Shown here: positions 19,301 through 27,229 of the stretch, piece by piece
How positions within the stretch are numbered: position 1 is the stretch's first letter
Layout of the letters: every line of letters starts with the position of its first letter
Assembly: GCA_020353055.1 (NCBI GenBank)
Contig: CP070686.1
Span: forward strand, 311,814 to 375,813
DNA: 64,000 nucleotides
Reading direction: 5' to 3'
Source: Caldifarciminota bacterium
GTDB lineage: Bacteria; Hydrothermota; Tepidihabitantia; SM23-42
The notes under the pieces: generated by a model
What the model saw: the letters and a program-made list of their open reading frames with translations, nothing else
Database searches by the model: none
Told to the model about the DNA's origin: nothing
Position numbers and translations under genes: made by a program

Positions 19301-19543
19301 TTCTATCTCTATGATCTTGGTAATGGTTTCCACGTTCAACGGTTCAATATACACGATGTCGGCGATCTGTGGATCGGTCTGTATCGTTGCCGGATTCGAA
19401 TTCACAACCACGGTCTTGTAACCTTCTTCCCTGAGTGACCTGCTTGCCTGTGATCCTGAAAAGTCGAATTCTGCCGCTTGGCCGATGATGATCGGACCAG
19501 AACCTATGATCATCGTTTTTTTTATGTCTCTGCGTTTAGGCAT
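16310..19543 (-). CDS. carB: Carbamoyl-phosphate synthase large subunit
   Basis: CarB makes carbamoyl phosphate from ammonia (delivered by CarA), bicarbonate and two ATP, feeding pyrimidine and arginine synthesis. The 1077-residue length matches the family. The two homologous ATP-grasp halves are visible: the first begins near MIIGSGPIIIGQAAEFDFSG and the second near ILIIGSGPIRIGQGIEFDY. The C-terminal MGS-like allosteric domain contains INTPSMTHSAKRDGYVMRR. The start overlaps the carA stop by eight bases, so the subunits are translationally coupled. Nothing in the gene is abnormal. Confidence 0.97.
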   Translation of the reverse strand: MPKRRDIKKTMIIGSGPIIIGQAAEFDFSGSQASRSLREEGYKTVVVNSNPATIQTDPQIADIVYIEPLNVETITKIIEIEKPDGLLPGFGGQTALNLSFRLAEEGILDRYGVELLGSNRETIEAAENRDRFRSLMARLRVPIPRSVACHTIGQIREAMLTMSYPVLVRPAYTLGGTGSGVAYNWQELQEIAAAGIRQSQIGQVLIEESVLGWKEFEYEVMRDGNDNCITICSMENLNPMGVHTGESVVFAPAQTLTDKEHQTLRSVSLKIIRALQICGGCNIQFAVDPKRWSYRVIEVNPRVSRSSALASKATGYPIARVSAKIAVGMNLDEIPNTVTGKTTAAFEPALDYVVAKIPRWPFDKFPTVERRITTQMKSTGEVMAIGSTIEEAMLKAVRSLEISQMGFEPEPVKEYELIRQLEEPTDRLLFCIAESLRRGYSVRKIAQLSGVDPFFVTKIANIIKIEGRLRKEPLAAPLLSEAKRSGYADEDIARLVGRPVEEIRSTRVSCGIVPKFNMVDTCAGEFEAVTPYYYSTYMANNDVRSRIRSNKRILIIGSGPIRIGQGIEFDYCCVHAALAIKDAGYEAIMMNNNPETVSTDFDVSNRLYFEPLVLEDVLNVIEREKPGGAILQFGGQTSINLAMPLADLINCGVLDIEILGTQPADIHRAEDREQFSALLKGLGIRQPPFGTGYTFSDVKAVAASIGYPVIVRPSYVLGGRAMEIVYEERGLEQYMEAAVRVSRKHPVLVDKYIANATEVDVDAICDGEEVYIGGVMEHIEQAGVHSGDSYCVIPPRTLTGDRVCKIESITIEIARSLNTRGCINIQFAVQNGEIYVLEANPRASRTIPYVSKTIGIPLAKLATLILIGNTIKDLKKQGNLPKPARRRYVSVKGPVFPFQKLTGVDPILGPEMKSTGEVMAIDRSFGAAYYKAILSDERFSRKGTVYITVRDEDKPKILNLVGSLVDSGFKLVATRGTSDYLRRQGVDVQTVYRISEHKSPNALDLMRQRQIDLIINTPSMTHSAKRDGYVMRRLAVELGIPFITALTSAEAEVEAINFARRHSLVTRPLHEYHNRPG

Positions 19544-20600
19544 TGAAAAATTCCTCGAACAAGAATTGTGTGTCGTATGGACCAGGGCCGGCTTCAGGGT
19601 GGAACTGGACCGAAGATACGGGCAGTTTCCTGTGCCTTATTCCTTCAATGGTTTGGTCATTGACGTTGACCCATGATATCTCGACCCCGGGCACGCTCTT
19701 GTCGCTGATCGCATAACCATGGTTCTGTGAAGTGATGTATATCCTATTACGTTCAATATTCTTGACTCCATGATTCGACCCGCGATGTCCAAATTTCATC
19801 TTATAGGTCTTGAAGCCAAGTGCGATGCTCAGGATCTGATGCCCGAGGCATATGCCGAACACCGGGTACTTGTCGATAAGGTTTTTGACCTCGTTAACAG
19901 TGGTCGCAAGCAACCGTGGATGCTCAGGATTTCCAGGACCGTTGGATATAACGATACCATCCGGATTAATCTCATCTATCGATTCAAAATCGGTATCATA
20001 CGGTACCTGAAAAACAGTGGCGTGACGCCTCAAATGCTCAAGGATACTCTTCTTGACACCGCAATCGACCAGTACGATCCTTCTTGAGTTGTGACTCCTG
20101 TGCACAATGATGTTCTTACATGACACCTCGGCTACGAGATTATCAACATCAGGATAAGGGGAGCCTCTGATCCGGTCTATGATCTGGGGAATATTATTCT
20201 TTCCGGTCTGAGCAAGGAGCGAACCCTTCATCGTTCCTCGATCCCGGATCTTCAAGGTCAGAGCGCGAGTGTCGATTCCATATAGGCATGGAAGCCCATT
20301 ATCTTCGAGGTATTTTACGAAGCGCGTGCCTCGCGTGCTAAAAAAATAGGGCTCTTTGACAACGAGCCCTCTGATCTGAGTCCGGTTTGACTCAGGGTGT
20401 TTTTTGTGAAACCCGTAATTGCCGATCAGCGGGTAGGTCATAACTAGAATTTGACCCGCATAGGACGGGTCGGTAAAAGCTTCCTCGTACCCGCTCATCG
20501 AGGTATTGAAAACAACCTCGCCAAAAACCTCGCCGTCAACAGAAAAACCCCTGCCTTTGAAGACCGAGCCATCCTCAAGGACAAGGATTGTATCCTGCAT
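19536..20600 (-). CDS. carA: Carbamoyl-phosphate synthase small subunit
   Basis: CarA is the glutaminase that supplies ammonia to CarB. The class I glutamine amidotransferase domain shows the nucleophile motif PVFGICLGHQILSIALG and the C-terminal HPEAGPGPYD (catalytic His and Glu). The start is placed at ATG 20600 (MQDTILVLEDG), which aligns with known CarA; the frame stays open 19 codons further up, but that stretch contains the promoter. This gives 354 residues. The -10 box ends 11 bases before the ATG and no Shine-Dalgarno sequence is present, so the transcript should have almost no leader. Confidence 0.95.
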   Translation of the reverse strand: MQDTILVLEDGSVFKGRGFSVDGEVFGEVVFNTSMSGYEEAFTDPSYAGQILVMTYPLIGNYGFHKKHPESNRTQIRGLVVKEPYFFSTRGTRFVKYLEDNGLPCLYGIDTRALTLKIRDRGTMKGSLLAQTGKNNIPQIIDRIRGSPYPDVDNLVAEVSCKNIIVHRSHNSRRIVLVDCGVKKSILEHLRRHATVFQVPYDTDFESIDEINPDGIVISNGPGNPEHPRLLATTVNEVKNLIDKYPVFGICLGHQILSIALGFKTYKMKFGHRGSNHGVKNIERNRIYITSQNHGYAISDKSVPGVEISWVNVNDQTIEGIRHRKLPVSSVQFHPEAGPGPYDTQFLFEEFFNA

Positions 20601-20611
20601 TCTGAAATAAA

Positions 20612-20639
20612 AGTATATATACATATGGGTAACTGTCAA
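20612..20639 (-). promoter_or_regulatory. Promoter of carAB with near-leaderless start
   Basis: On the minus strand TTGACA (20639-20634) and TATACT (20617-20612) are 16 bases apart. Eleven bases separate the -10 box from ATG 20600, so the 5' leader would be about four bases. No pyrimidine-type attenuator can fit. Confidence 0.75.
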
Positions 20640-20797
20640 GACCAAATAACCCTCCAATGTTCCACAATTGCGAAAAGCAATACGTCATCGGATAGAGATC
20701 AATCGGAATTTGAGAACGGGGGTCTTTCAATGATATGTTGAACCTTGATTCCCCGATTGAAACCACGAATGACAGTGGAGGGTGACCGCAGGTGCAA

Positions 20798-20825
20798 TTG
20801 ACAATTCCGTCAAATGATTTATAAT
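20798..20825 (+). promoter_or_regulatory. Promoter of rtcB
   Basis: TTGACA (20798-20803) and TATAAT (20820-20825), both perfect, are 16 bases apart. The predicted start near 20832 gives a short leader that includes the AAGGAGG ribosome-binding site at 20834-20840. Confidence 0.85.
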
Positions 20826-20846
20826 GTAAAGAGAAGGAGGTCGTAT

Positions 20847-22301
20847 ATGTCCTGGCAAGGCAAGCTCGAAAAAATCGATAACTTCAGACACAGAATTCCA
20901 CGCAGTTATAAGGCCGGCATGAAAACTGACGGCGTGATATATGCGTCCGAGAGAATGCTGCCGCAGATTGTTTCGGACCAGGCTCCAGAACAGGTGGCAA
21001 ATGTCGCTACGTTACCGGGTATTGTCGGATGTGCAATGGCAATGCCGGATATCCACTGGGGTTATGGATTTCCGATCGGCGGCGTCGCTGCGTTTAACGT
21101 CGATAAGGGCATCATATCACCCGGTGGTGTGGGATATGACATTAACTGCGGAGTGAGGTTGCTGCGCACCGATCTCACCGAAAACGAAATAAAAGAGAAA
21201 ATCAAGGAATTGGTGCACGCAATATTCAATAACGTTCCTTCTGGTGTTGGCTCAACTGGCAAGATTCGTATTGACGAACGCGAAGTCAAGAATGTCTTGA
21301 TTCACGGCGCTCAGTGGGCATTGAAAAAGGGTTTTGGATGGAAAGAGGATATCGACCTCATCGAGGCGCACGGTGCGCTCGATGGCGCAAATCCGGACCA
21401 GGTCTCAAAAAGAGCGCTCCAAAGAGGAAGACCTCAACTTGGGACACTGGGGGCAGGTAATCACTTTCTTGAAATACAGGTGGTGCAGGATATATACGAC
21501 CGGGACGCGGCGAAGGTGATGGGCATCGAGGATGTCGGTCAGGTAACAGTAATGATACACACCGGTTCGCGTGGTCTCGGTTATCAGGTTTGTGATGACA
21601 ATGTCAAAATCCTGGGCCGTACTACGCAGAAATATGGCATCCAAATTCCCGACCGGCAGTTGGCTTGTGCTCCAATCACATCGCCTGAGGGAAAAGCCTA
21701 TTTTGCACAGATGGCGTGTGCAGCCAACTATGCCTGGGCCAACCGGCAATGTATCATGCACTGGATCAGAGAATCGTTCGAGAAAGTACTCGACAGGAGT
21801 GCCGAAGCTCTGGGCATGCATCTGATATACGACGTGGCGCACAATATCGCCAAGTTCGAACAACACCGGGTGGGCGATCAAATAATGGAATTGTGCATCC
21901 ACCGCAAAGGTGCGACCAGGGCATTCGCGACAGGACACGAAGAGGTGCCCGACAAGTACAAACATATTGGCCAACCTGTACTCATTCCAGGAGACATGGG
22001 TACGAATTCGTATCTTCTGCTTGGAACCGAACTCTCAATGAAAGAGACCTTTGGTTCGACCTGCCATGGTGCAGGTAGAGTCATGTCGCGTACCAAGGCA
22101 CTGAGCAGAACACGCGGACGGAGTATCAGCAAGGAACTCGCGGACAAAGGTATCTATGTGCTGTCAGCCAGCAGTGAAGTGCTGCGCGAGGAAGTACCCG
22201 AAGCATACAAGGATATTGACGTGGTCGTCGATGCTGTACACCAGGCTGGCATATCGCGTAAAGTTGCGCGTATGAGACCGTTAGGTGTGGTCAAGGGATA
22301 G
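20847..22301 (+). CDS. rtcB: RtcB-type RNA ligase (GTP-dependent)
   Basis: RtcB joins RNA ends carrying 2',3'-cyclic phosphate or 3'-phosphate to 5'-OH ends, using GTP and manganese. The metal ligand and guanylylation motifs are present: YDINCGVRLLRT, GAGNHFLEIQ, IHTGSRGLG and CHGAGRVMSR, whose His is the one guanylylated in characterised enzymes. The start is ATG 20847, seven bases after GAGAAGGAGG, giving 484 residues. The sequence is close to the archaeal-like long RtcB found in many bacteria, where it is linked to RNA repair. No archease gene is adjacent. It has its own promoter and is probably monocistronic. Confidence 0.95.
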   Translation: MSWQGKLEKIDNFRHRIPRSYKAGMKTDGVIYASERMLPQIVSDQAPEQVANVATLPGIVGCAMAMPDIHWGYGFPIGGVAAFNVDKGIISPGGVGYDINCGVRLLRTDLTENEIKEKIKELVHAIFNNVPSGVGSTGKIRIDEREVKNVLIHGAQWALKKGFGWKEDIDLIEAHGALDGANPDQVSKRALQRGRPQLGTLGAGNHFLEIQVVQDIYDRDAAKVMGIEDVGQVTVMIHTGSRGLGYQVCDDNVKILGRTTQKYGIQIPDRQLACAPITSPEGKAYFAQMACAANYAWANRQCIMHWIRESFEKVLDRSAEALGMHLIYDVAHNIAKFEQHRVGDQIMELCIHRKGATRAFATGHEEVPDKYKHIGQPVLIPGDMGTNSYLLLGTELSMKETFGSTCHGAGRVMSRTKALSRTRGRSISKELADKGIYVLSASSEVLREEVPEAYKDIDVVVDAVHQAGISRKVARMRPLGVVKG

Positions 22302-22367
22302 ATCTATTATCAACCGACCTGCGGTTTCATCGATGGATCTCATTATCCACATACGATATCCAAGATA

Positions 22368-24125
22368 ATGAAAAAATCACTGAAAGAAAAAATTGCCCAG
22401 TCACCGTTATTACCAGGTGTGTATTTGTTCAAAAATCACAGAAATAAAATAATATACATAGGCAAGGCATCCAATCTGAAGAACCGCCTGACGTCCTATC
22501 TCAATTCTTTCTTCATGGATCAAGCAGTAGATGTCGATATGATTGTGACGAATTCTGATGTTGAAGCACTGACCCTGGAAGAATCCTTGATTAAAATGCA
22601 CAAGCCGAAATATAATATCCGACTCAAAGATGATAAGAAATTCCCCTATCTGAGGATCACGACAAACGAGGACTTCCCCCGCATCTTGTTCACCCGCGAC
22701 CTGACAGATGATGGCTCACTAATCTTTGGTCCGTACACAAACGCGAAGGCACTACGCAGAACACGTGACGCGCTATGCCGCATATTCAAACTGGTTTCCT
22801 GCACCAAGGATCTTTCCAAGAATTACGTCCGACCCTGTTTGGAATTCTATCTGGGCAGATGCAGTGCACCATGTACGCACAACATAACGGAGTCAGAGTA
22901 CCAAAGTCTGGTCAGAAAGGGAATAAAATTCCTGCGCGGCAGTTCGGATGAACTCGAAAAGACCATTGAAAAACAAATGTGGCAACATGCTGAATCTGAG
23001 AATTTTGAGGCAGCCAAGATACTGAGAGATCAGCTGTTCGCCATTCGCAAGATATCCCAACGTCAGCAGATAGTAACCGAAGATAATATCAGCCGGGATA
23101 TAATCGGTACGGCTCGTATTCGCTTCCACGGGGTCGCATGTTTGTTCAGGATACGCGAGAACAGGCTCCAGTCCAAAGAAACATACGATCTCAAGGTCAA
23201 CCCGCAGAGCGGCGATGGTGAAATCGCCAGTGCATTCATCAGGTTAATATACACTCACATCTCCTTTTTACCCAGGCAGATCGTGATCGCATCAATGCCC
23301 GCCGACTGGGATATACAGCAGCGATGGTTTGGAGAAAAGGGATTCAAAGTGGACCTTGTGGTCAAACCAAAAGGTGTGGCAAAAAATCTCTTGGACTGGG
23401 CGAAGAAAAACGCCGAGAATGAAATCTCGACGAGAGTGGCGAAAAAGAGGATCTCCCCGGTGCTCATCGAGATACAGGACAAATTGCATCTGGACAACGC
23501 ACCGCGCTGGATCGAAGGTTTTGATGTCTCCAATCTGGGCGATAAATTCGCCGTTGGTTCCTCTGTTGCATTCAGAGACGGCAAACCTTACAAGCAGTAT
23601 TACCGGAGATACCGCATCAAGAGAATAGCCGGCCAGGATGATTTTGCCATGATGAGGCAAATCGTCAGACGCCGCCTGGAGGATTTGAAGAAGCGCAAAA
23701 GCAAACCTGGTCTTTTACTCATCGACGGTGGTAAGGGACAGCTGAGTTCGGCCCTGCGTGCAATCAAGGGATTGGAAACCGACATTCCAACGTTTGCCCT
23801 GGCCAAACGCAGTGATGAACTATATGATTCGAGCGGTAAAGTCATTTCCATTCCACAAACTTCAAAAGGGTTCTATTTGCTCAAGAGATTGCGTGACGAA
23901 GCACATCGATTCGCGATTGACTATCATCGTAAATTACGTGGTAAGCAAGTTACGAAATCTTTACTGGACAGTATCACAGGCGTCGGTAATCTCCGCAAAT
24001 TAATGATCTTTAAATACTTTGGCAGTATCGAAGCTCTGCGTAAGGCAAGCGAAAAAGAGATTGCCAAAGTACCAGGCATCGGACCAAAGACCGCCAAACT
24101 GATATACGAAGCGCTACACACATAA
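22368..24125 (+). CDS. uvrC: Excinuclease ABC subunit C
   Basis: UvrC makes both incisions in nucleotide excision repair. The 585-residue protein shows the N-terminal GIY-YIG nuclease (LPGVYLFKN, IIYIGKASNLKNRL), the UVR motif near residue 200 (ENFEAAKILRDQLFAI), the RNase H-like second nuclease with GFDVSNLGDKFAVGSSV and LLLIDGGKGQL, and a helix-hairpin-helix pair at the C-terminus (KVPGIGPKTAKLIYEAL). No clear Shine-Dalgarno sequence or strong promoter precedes ATG 22368. uvrA and uvrB are not in the window. Confidence 0.96.
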   Translation: MKKSLKEKIAQSPLLPGVYLFKNHRNKIIYIGKASNLKNRLTSYLNSFFMDQAVDVDMIVTNSDVEALTLEESLIKMHKPKYNIRLKDDKKFPYLRITTNEDFPRILFTRDLTDDGSLIFGPYTNAKALRRTRDALCRIFKLVSCTKDLSKNYVRPCLEFYLGRCSAPCTHNITESEYQSLVRKGIKFLRGSSDELEKTIEKQMWQHAESENFEAAKILRDQLFAIRKISQRQQIVTEDNISRDIIGTARIRFHGVACLFRIRENRLQSKETYDLKVNPQSGDGEIASAFIRLIYTHISFLPRQIVIASMPADWDIQQRWFGEKGFKVDLVVKPKGVAKNLLDWAKKNAENEISTRVAKKRISPVLIEIQDKLHLDNAPRWIEGFDVSNLGDKFAVGSSVAFRDGKPYKQYYRRYRIKRIAGQDDFAMMRQIVRRRLEDLKKRKSKPGLLLIDGGKGQLSSALRAIKGLETDIPTFALAKRSDELYDSSGKVISIPQTSKGFYLLKRLRDEAHRFAIDYHRKLRGKQVTKSLLDSITGVGNLRKLMIFKYFGSIEALRKASEKEIAKVPGIGPKTAKLIYEALHT

Positions 24126-24482
24126 CAAAGAAACCCTAAATTCGAAATCTCAAACCCTAAATTCCGCAAAGACTCAAATCTCCGATTTGACTGCATTTGC
24201 TAGAATCCTCGCGAAGCGGGACAAGCACAAAATCCAAAATACCATTGACCAAAACAGAAAACGTGTATTCGCACACGAGCACACGAGTGGGGTCAAACCT
24301 CACATTCAACATTATTGACACTCTACACCATCGGCTATGGATTGATCTACTTCTTCCATCATGATCTTCCGGTTATCTCTGTAATCCTCTGTTTGATCGC
24401 TGTCACGATTTTTGTGTAAATCTGTGATTTATGAACAAAAATCAGTGTGCCGAAGTATGAGGTGAATCTATGAGTCGAAGAC
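24126..24482. other. Intergenic region with short low-complexity repeats, no gene seen
   Basis: This 357-base gap lies between convergent genes (uvrC and the CBS gene). It holds a 13-base direct repeat (AAACCCTAAATTC at 24131-24143 and 24152-24164). A reworked-looking tract at 24380-24440 repeats TCTGT/AATCTGTG-like words. I found no open reading frame worth calling, no tRNA and no terminator with a clear T-run. It looks like decayed or repetitive intergenic DNA. Confidence 0.5.
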
Positions 24483-25217
24483 TCAGTGTATTTTCAGCCG
24501 GACCTTGCTTATCTTTCTACGGGTTGCTTCGATCACCTTGAATACGAAATTTCTGTACTCGATCTCCTCCCCCACCTTTGGTATACGGTCGGCGTATTTG
24601 ATGATCAAACCGCCGATAGTAGAAACATCATCTTCATCTATTGATATGCTGAATTTCTCGGCAAAATCGTCTATTTCCATTCTGGTATTCAAATAAAACT
24701 CGTTGTCGGATATTTTTTCTATCAGGGGTTTTTTCTTCTTGTCGAATTCGTCTTCGATGTCGCCTACGATCTCCTCGATCAAATCTTCAACCGTAATGAT
24801 ACCAGAAATACCCCCGAATTCGTCGATCACAACTGCCAGCGATAATTTCAATCTCTGCAGTTCGAGAAAAACACCCAACGCCGATTTGTCTTCATAAACG
24901 AAGTGTGGCAAACGAATGAATTCAACCACGGGATAGTCCTGGAAGTCATTCCAAAAAGCAATGATGTCCTTTATATGGAGAATACCGACGATCTGGTCGA
25001 AATTGTCGAAGTAAACCGGATATCTCGAGTAGTGATATCTCTGGTATGAAGCAACCACATCATGCAGTCGCGTATCATACGCCAATGATATGACCTCATT
25101 CTTCGGGATCATGACCTTGTTGACTTCCCGGTCTTTGATCTGGAGTATTTCGTTGATCATCTTTCTCTCGGTAGCAGACAATTTACCGAGTTCGATGATG
25201 TTTCTTCTTGTTTTCAA
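24483..25217 (-). CDS. CBS-pair / CorC-HlyC domain protein
   Basis: This 244-residue protein has two CBS domains (residues about 33-150; VNKVMIPKNEVISLAYD and VIDEFGGISGIITVEDLIEEIVGDIEDEFD) and a C-terminal CorC/HlyC transporter-associated domain. It lacks the membrane DUF21 domain of CNNM-type proteins, as does E. coli CorC (YbeX). CBS pairs bind adenine nucleotides; the family is linked to magnesium homeostasis and ribosome maturation. The start is uncertain: TTG 25217 has AAAGGA almost touching it, and ATG at residue 20 is an alternative. It ends the rpsF operon, 15 bases after the nuclease-family gene. Confidence 0.8.
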   Translation of the reverse strand: MKTRRNIIELGKLSATERKMINEILQIKDREVNKVMIPKNEVISLAYDTRLHDVVASYQRYHYSRYPVYFDNFDQIVGILHIKDIIAFWNDFQDYPVVEFIRLPHFVYEDKSALGVFLELQRLKLSLAVVIDEFGGISGIITVEDLIEEIVGDIEDEFDKKKKPLIEKISDNEFYLNTRMEIDDFAEKFSISIDEDDVSTIGGLIIKYADRIPKVGEEIEYRNFVFKVIEATRRKISKVRLKIH

Positions 25218-25232
25218 ATCCTTTTTATGATG

Positions 25233-25715
25233 CTACTTATTGAAATCGATTTCGCCAAATGATTCGGGCTTGGTAGTACGCAAGCGCCGCTTCAATTCAT
25301 CAATGGTCTTATCGCCTTGCAGAACAATGCCGTTGTGGTTTATGATCTCATCGTTGACCCAAATACTGCTCTTCGTCCGCAGCGCAAGGGCAATCGAATC
25401 AGATGGACGGGCATCGATCGCATAGACCTTGGAATCGACTTCAACGAATATCTTGGCATAGTAAGTTTCTTCCTTTAAATCAACAATACCGATTTTCGAA
25501 ACCTTTGCCTGGAAGGCATCCAGAATCGATTTCAACAAATCATGAGTTAACGGACGCTTTGGTTTGACTCCCTCCAGGGTCAAGGCTATAGCCATGGCCT
25601 CGCTTTCGCCGATCCAGATGGGAAGTGTGCGCTCACCGAATTTTTCTTTAAGGAGTACTACATATGTGTGCCACTGCTGGTCCTCAATGACAGCGTTTAC
25701 AAAAACCTCTAGAAT
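25233..25715 (-). CDS. Bifunctional nuclease family (DUF151) protein, probable ATT start
   Basis: Members of the BFN/DUF151 family include a plant nuclease, but bacterial function is unsettled. Conserved patterns are LPIWIGESEAMAIALTLEG, RPLTHDLLKSILDAF and IDARPSDSIALALR. The first in-frame ATG (25595) would cut the domain in half, deleting LPIWIGESEA and the preceding strands. The frame is open upstream to a stop at 25733-25731. Within that extension the codon aligning with the family N-terminus (xLEVFVNAV) is ATT at 25715-25713, just after the rplI stop and preceded by GAGGTG. I therefore place the start there, giving 160 residues. It lies in the rpsF-ssb-rpsR-rplI operon. Confidence 0.75.
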   Translation of the reverse strand: MLEVFVNAVIEDQQWHTYVVLLKEKFGERTLPIWIGESEAMAIALTLEGVKPKRPLTHDLLKSILDAFQAKVSKIGIVDLKEETYYAKIFVEVDSKVYAIDARPSDSIALALRTKSSIWVNDEIINHNGIVLQGDKTIDELKRRLRTTKPESFGEIDFNK

Positions 25716-25716
25716 C

Positions 25717-26166
25717 CTACACCTCTTCCTCTAACAACGCTAGTTTGAACACGGCCTCGATATTCTCCCCAAGGTGAACCTTTATATCGTATACACCGGG
25801 CTGTTTCAAGGGCTCTTTCAACAGGATATCTTTCTTATCGACCTCCACTCCCTCAGCCTGCAGCAATGACGCAAGGTCAGCAGATGTTATGCTTCCGAAA
25901 GCCTTACCATCCATCCCGGTTTTGATCGTGGTTTTTACTGAAAGGTTATTTATCCGCTCGGCAAGATCCATGCTCATCAAACGTATTTTATCCATCTGTT
26001 TGGAGAACCTTTTTTTCGATTTCTCCAGGCCTCTCAGATTTCCCGCAGTAGCTTCCATGGCAATTTTTCTAGGAATGAGATAGTTCCTCGCATAGCCATC
26101 CCTAACTTCAACGACGTCGAATGGCTTACCGAGTCTATCCACGGGTTTGAGGAGTATGACCTTCAT
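25717..26166 (-). CDS. rplI: 50S ribosomal protein L9 (bL9)
   Basis: bL9 stabilises the L1 stalk region of the large subunit. The 149-residue protein starts [21 protein letters not shown] and continues with [20 protein letters not shown], the hallmark N-domain, followed by the long connecting helix and C-domain ([23 protein letters not shown]). ATG overlaps the rpsR stop by four bases. The order rpsF-ssb-rpsR-rplI is the usual bacterial one. Confidence 0.97.
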   Translation of the reverse strand: MKVILLKPVDRLGKPFDVVEVRDGYARNYLIPRKIAMEATAGNLRGLEKSKKRFSKQMDKIRLMSMDLAERINNLSVKTTIKTGMDGKAFGSITSADLASLLQAEGVEVDKKDILLKEPLKQPGVYDIKVHLGENIEAVFKLALLEEEV

Positions 26167-26366
26167 CGTGTTTCGTATGGCAGCAGAGCGATCTCACGTG
26201 CCCTTTTGATCGCCTGCGATAGCCGACGTTGGTGAAATGAGCACACACCAGTAATTCTCGAAGATAATATCTTACCCCGCTCATTGATGAATCCTTTTAA
26301 CACCGAGGTGTCCTTGTAGTTGATCTCGTCGATGTGTTCTTTACAAAAACGACACTTCTTCCGCAT
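26163..26366 (-). CDS. rpsR: 30S ribosomal protein S18 (bS18), zinc-binding form
   Basis: bS18 binds S6 in the small-subunit platform. The 67-residue sequence carries the family core [24 protein letters not shown] and [17 protein letters not shown]. It keeps the zinc-ribbon cysteines (CRFC near residue 5 and CSFH further on), the so-called C+ form. Its stop overlaps the rplI start as ATGA. Confidence 0.97.
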   Translation of the reverse strand: MRKKCRFCKEHIDEINYKDTSVLKGFINERGKILSSRITGVCSFHQRRLSQAIKRAREIALLPYETR

Positions 26367-26381
26367 TTCTCTCCTTTCGCT

Positions 26382-26816
26382 CTAGAACGGCGTATCAACC
26401 GCACCATCGTCCTTGTAGTCTTCATCCGTTTCGGACGCTGGTGCTGCTGCTGTCGTTGTACCAGCCTGCGGCAAATCCAGGAATTGAATCCGGCGCGCGA
26501 CTACCTCGATCGCAGATCGCTTCTCTCCCTGAGCCGACTCCCACTGACGCGAACGCAACCTACCCTCGATCAGAACCGCACTGCCTTTTTTCAAGAAATC
26601 ATTTGCCAATTCAGCCTGTCGCCGCCAGGCGACGACGTTGATGAACAGTGTCTCCTCCTGCTGTTCACCGGTCTCTCGATTCTTGTACCGCCGACTCGAT
26701 GCAATACGGAAATCGCAAACCGGGGCACCTTTTTGTGTATAGCGCAATTCAGGATCAGCAACTAGCCTGCCGATCAGCTGAACCGCATTCAAATATCCTA
26801 AACGAAGATCGGCCAT
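26382..26816 (-). CDS. ssb: Single-stranded DNA-binding protein
   Basis: SSB coats single-stranded DNA during replication and repair. An OB-fold occupies residues 8-110 (VQLIGRLVADPELRYTQKGAPVCDFRIA; TLFINVVAWRRQAELANDFLKKGSAVLIEGRL). A linker and an acidic tail ending in VDTPF follow, a slight variant of the usual DDIPF partner-binding tip. The 144-residue length is normal. It lies between rpsF (one base away) and rpsR (15 bases away). Confidence 0.96.
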   Translation of the reverse strand: MADLRLGYLNAVQLIGRLVADPELRYTQKGAPVCDFRIASSRRYKNRETGEQQEETLFINVVAWRRQAELANDFLKKGSAVLIEGRLRSRQWESAQGEKRSAIEVVARRIQFLDLPQAGTTTAAAPASETDEDYKDDGAVDTPF

Positions 26817-26817
26817 T

Positions 26818-27105
26818 TTACACGTCCTTAACGAAAATTATGAAACGCAATATATCTTCGCTGTGTTTAAGTTCCGTCTTGATCTTGTCGATAGCGACCG
26901 GCAGTGCTTCAAAGACATAATTCACGTAGTATCCTTCGTTCAATTTCCTGATTGGATAGGCAAGCGTCTTTTTGCCCAGGTTTTCGGTCTTCAATTCGCT
27001 CTTCGTATTGCCCTTGATGATTTTCTCGACCGCCTGAACGCTTTGTTCTACTTTCTCATCAGTAAGATCTGGATGAAAAATGAACATTGCTTCGTAATTT
27101 CTCAT
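26818..27105 (-). CDS. rpsF: 30S ribosomal protein S6 (bS6)
   Basis: The first gene of the S6-SSB-S18-L9 operon. The 95-residue protein begins MRNYEAMFIFHPDLTDEKV and contains GKKTLAYPIRKLNEGYYVNYVFEA, both typical of bS6. AAAGGA lies ten bases before ATG 27105. A strong promoter is found about 90 bases upstream. I looked for the known S6:S18-binding leader motif (bulged CCG) and did not find one. Confidence 0.97.
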   Translation of the reverse strand: MRNYEAMFIFHPDLTDEKVEQSVQAVEKIIKGNTKSELKTENLGKKTLAYPIRKLNEGYYVNYVFEALPVAIDKIKTELKHSEDILRFIIFVKDV

Positions 27106-27192
27106 AGTCTTTATCCTTTTCTATATCATTTACTTATAACCGACAAAAAAATATGCGCCGCACACCCTGCTAACGCAAAAACCAATTTCATT

Positions 27193-27220
27193 ATTATATC
27201 TATATCTCGCTTGGCGTCAA
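27193..27220 (-). promoter_or_regulatory. Promoter of the rpsF-ssb-rpsR-rplI operon
   Basis: On the minus strand TTGACG (27220-27215) and TATAAT (27198-27193) are 16 bases apart. The predicted start near 27186 gives a leader of about 80 bases. Confidence 0.8.
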
Positions 27221-27229
27221 GGAGAATGT

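Noticed and set aside
21405..21974. 189-residue minus-strand frame inside rtcB
   Set aside because: rtcB is unmistakable on the plus strand across the same bases; the antisense frame shows no motif.
24131..24164. CRISPR-like repeat pair
   Set aside because: Only two 13-base copies with an eight-base gap; no array and no cas genes.
24483..25715. Fusion or stop-codon read-through between the nuclease-family gene and the CBS gene, which share a frame
   Set aside because: A TAG and 15 untranslated bases separate them, both products are complete domains, and no read-through signal is visible.
27106..27192. S6:S18-binding regulatory RNA in the rpsF leader
   Set aside because: The known motif needs a bulged CCG in a short stem; no CCG is present in this leader.
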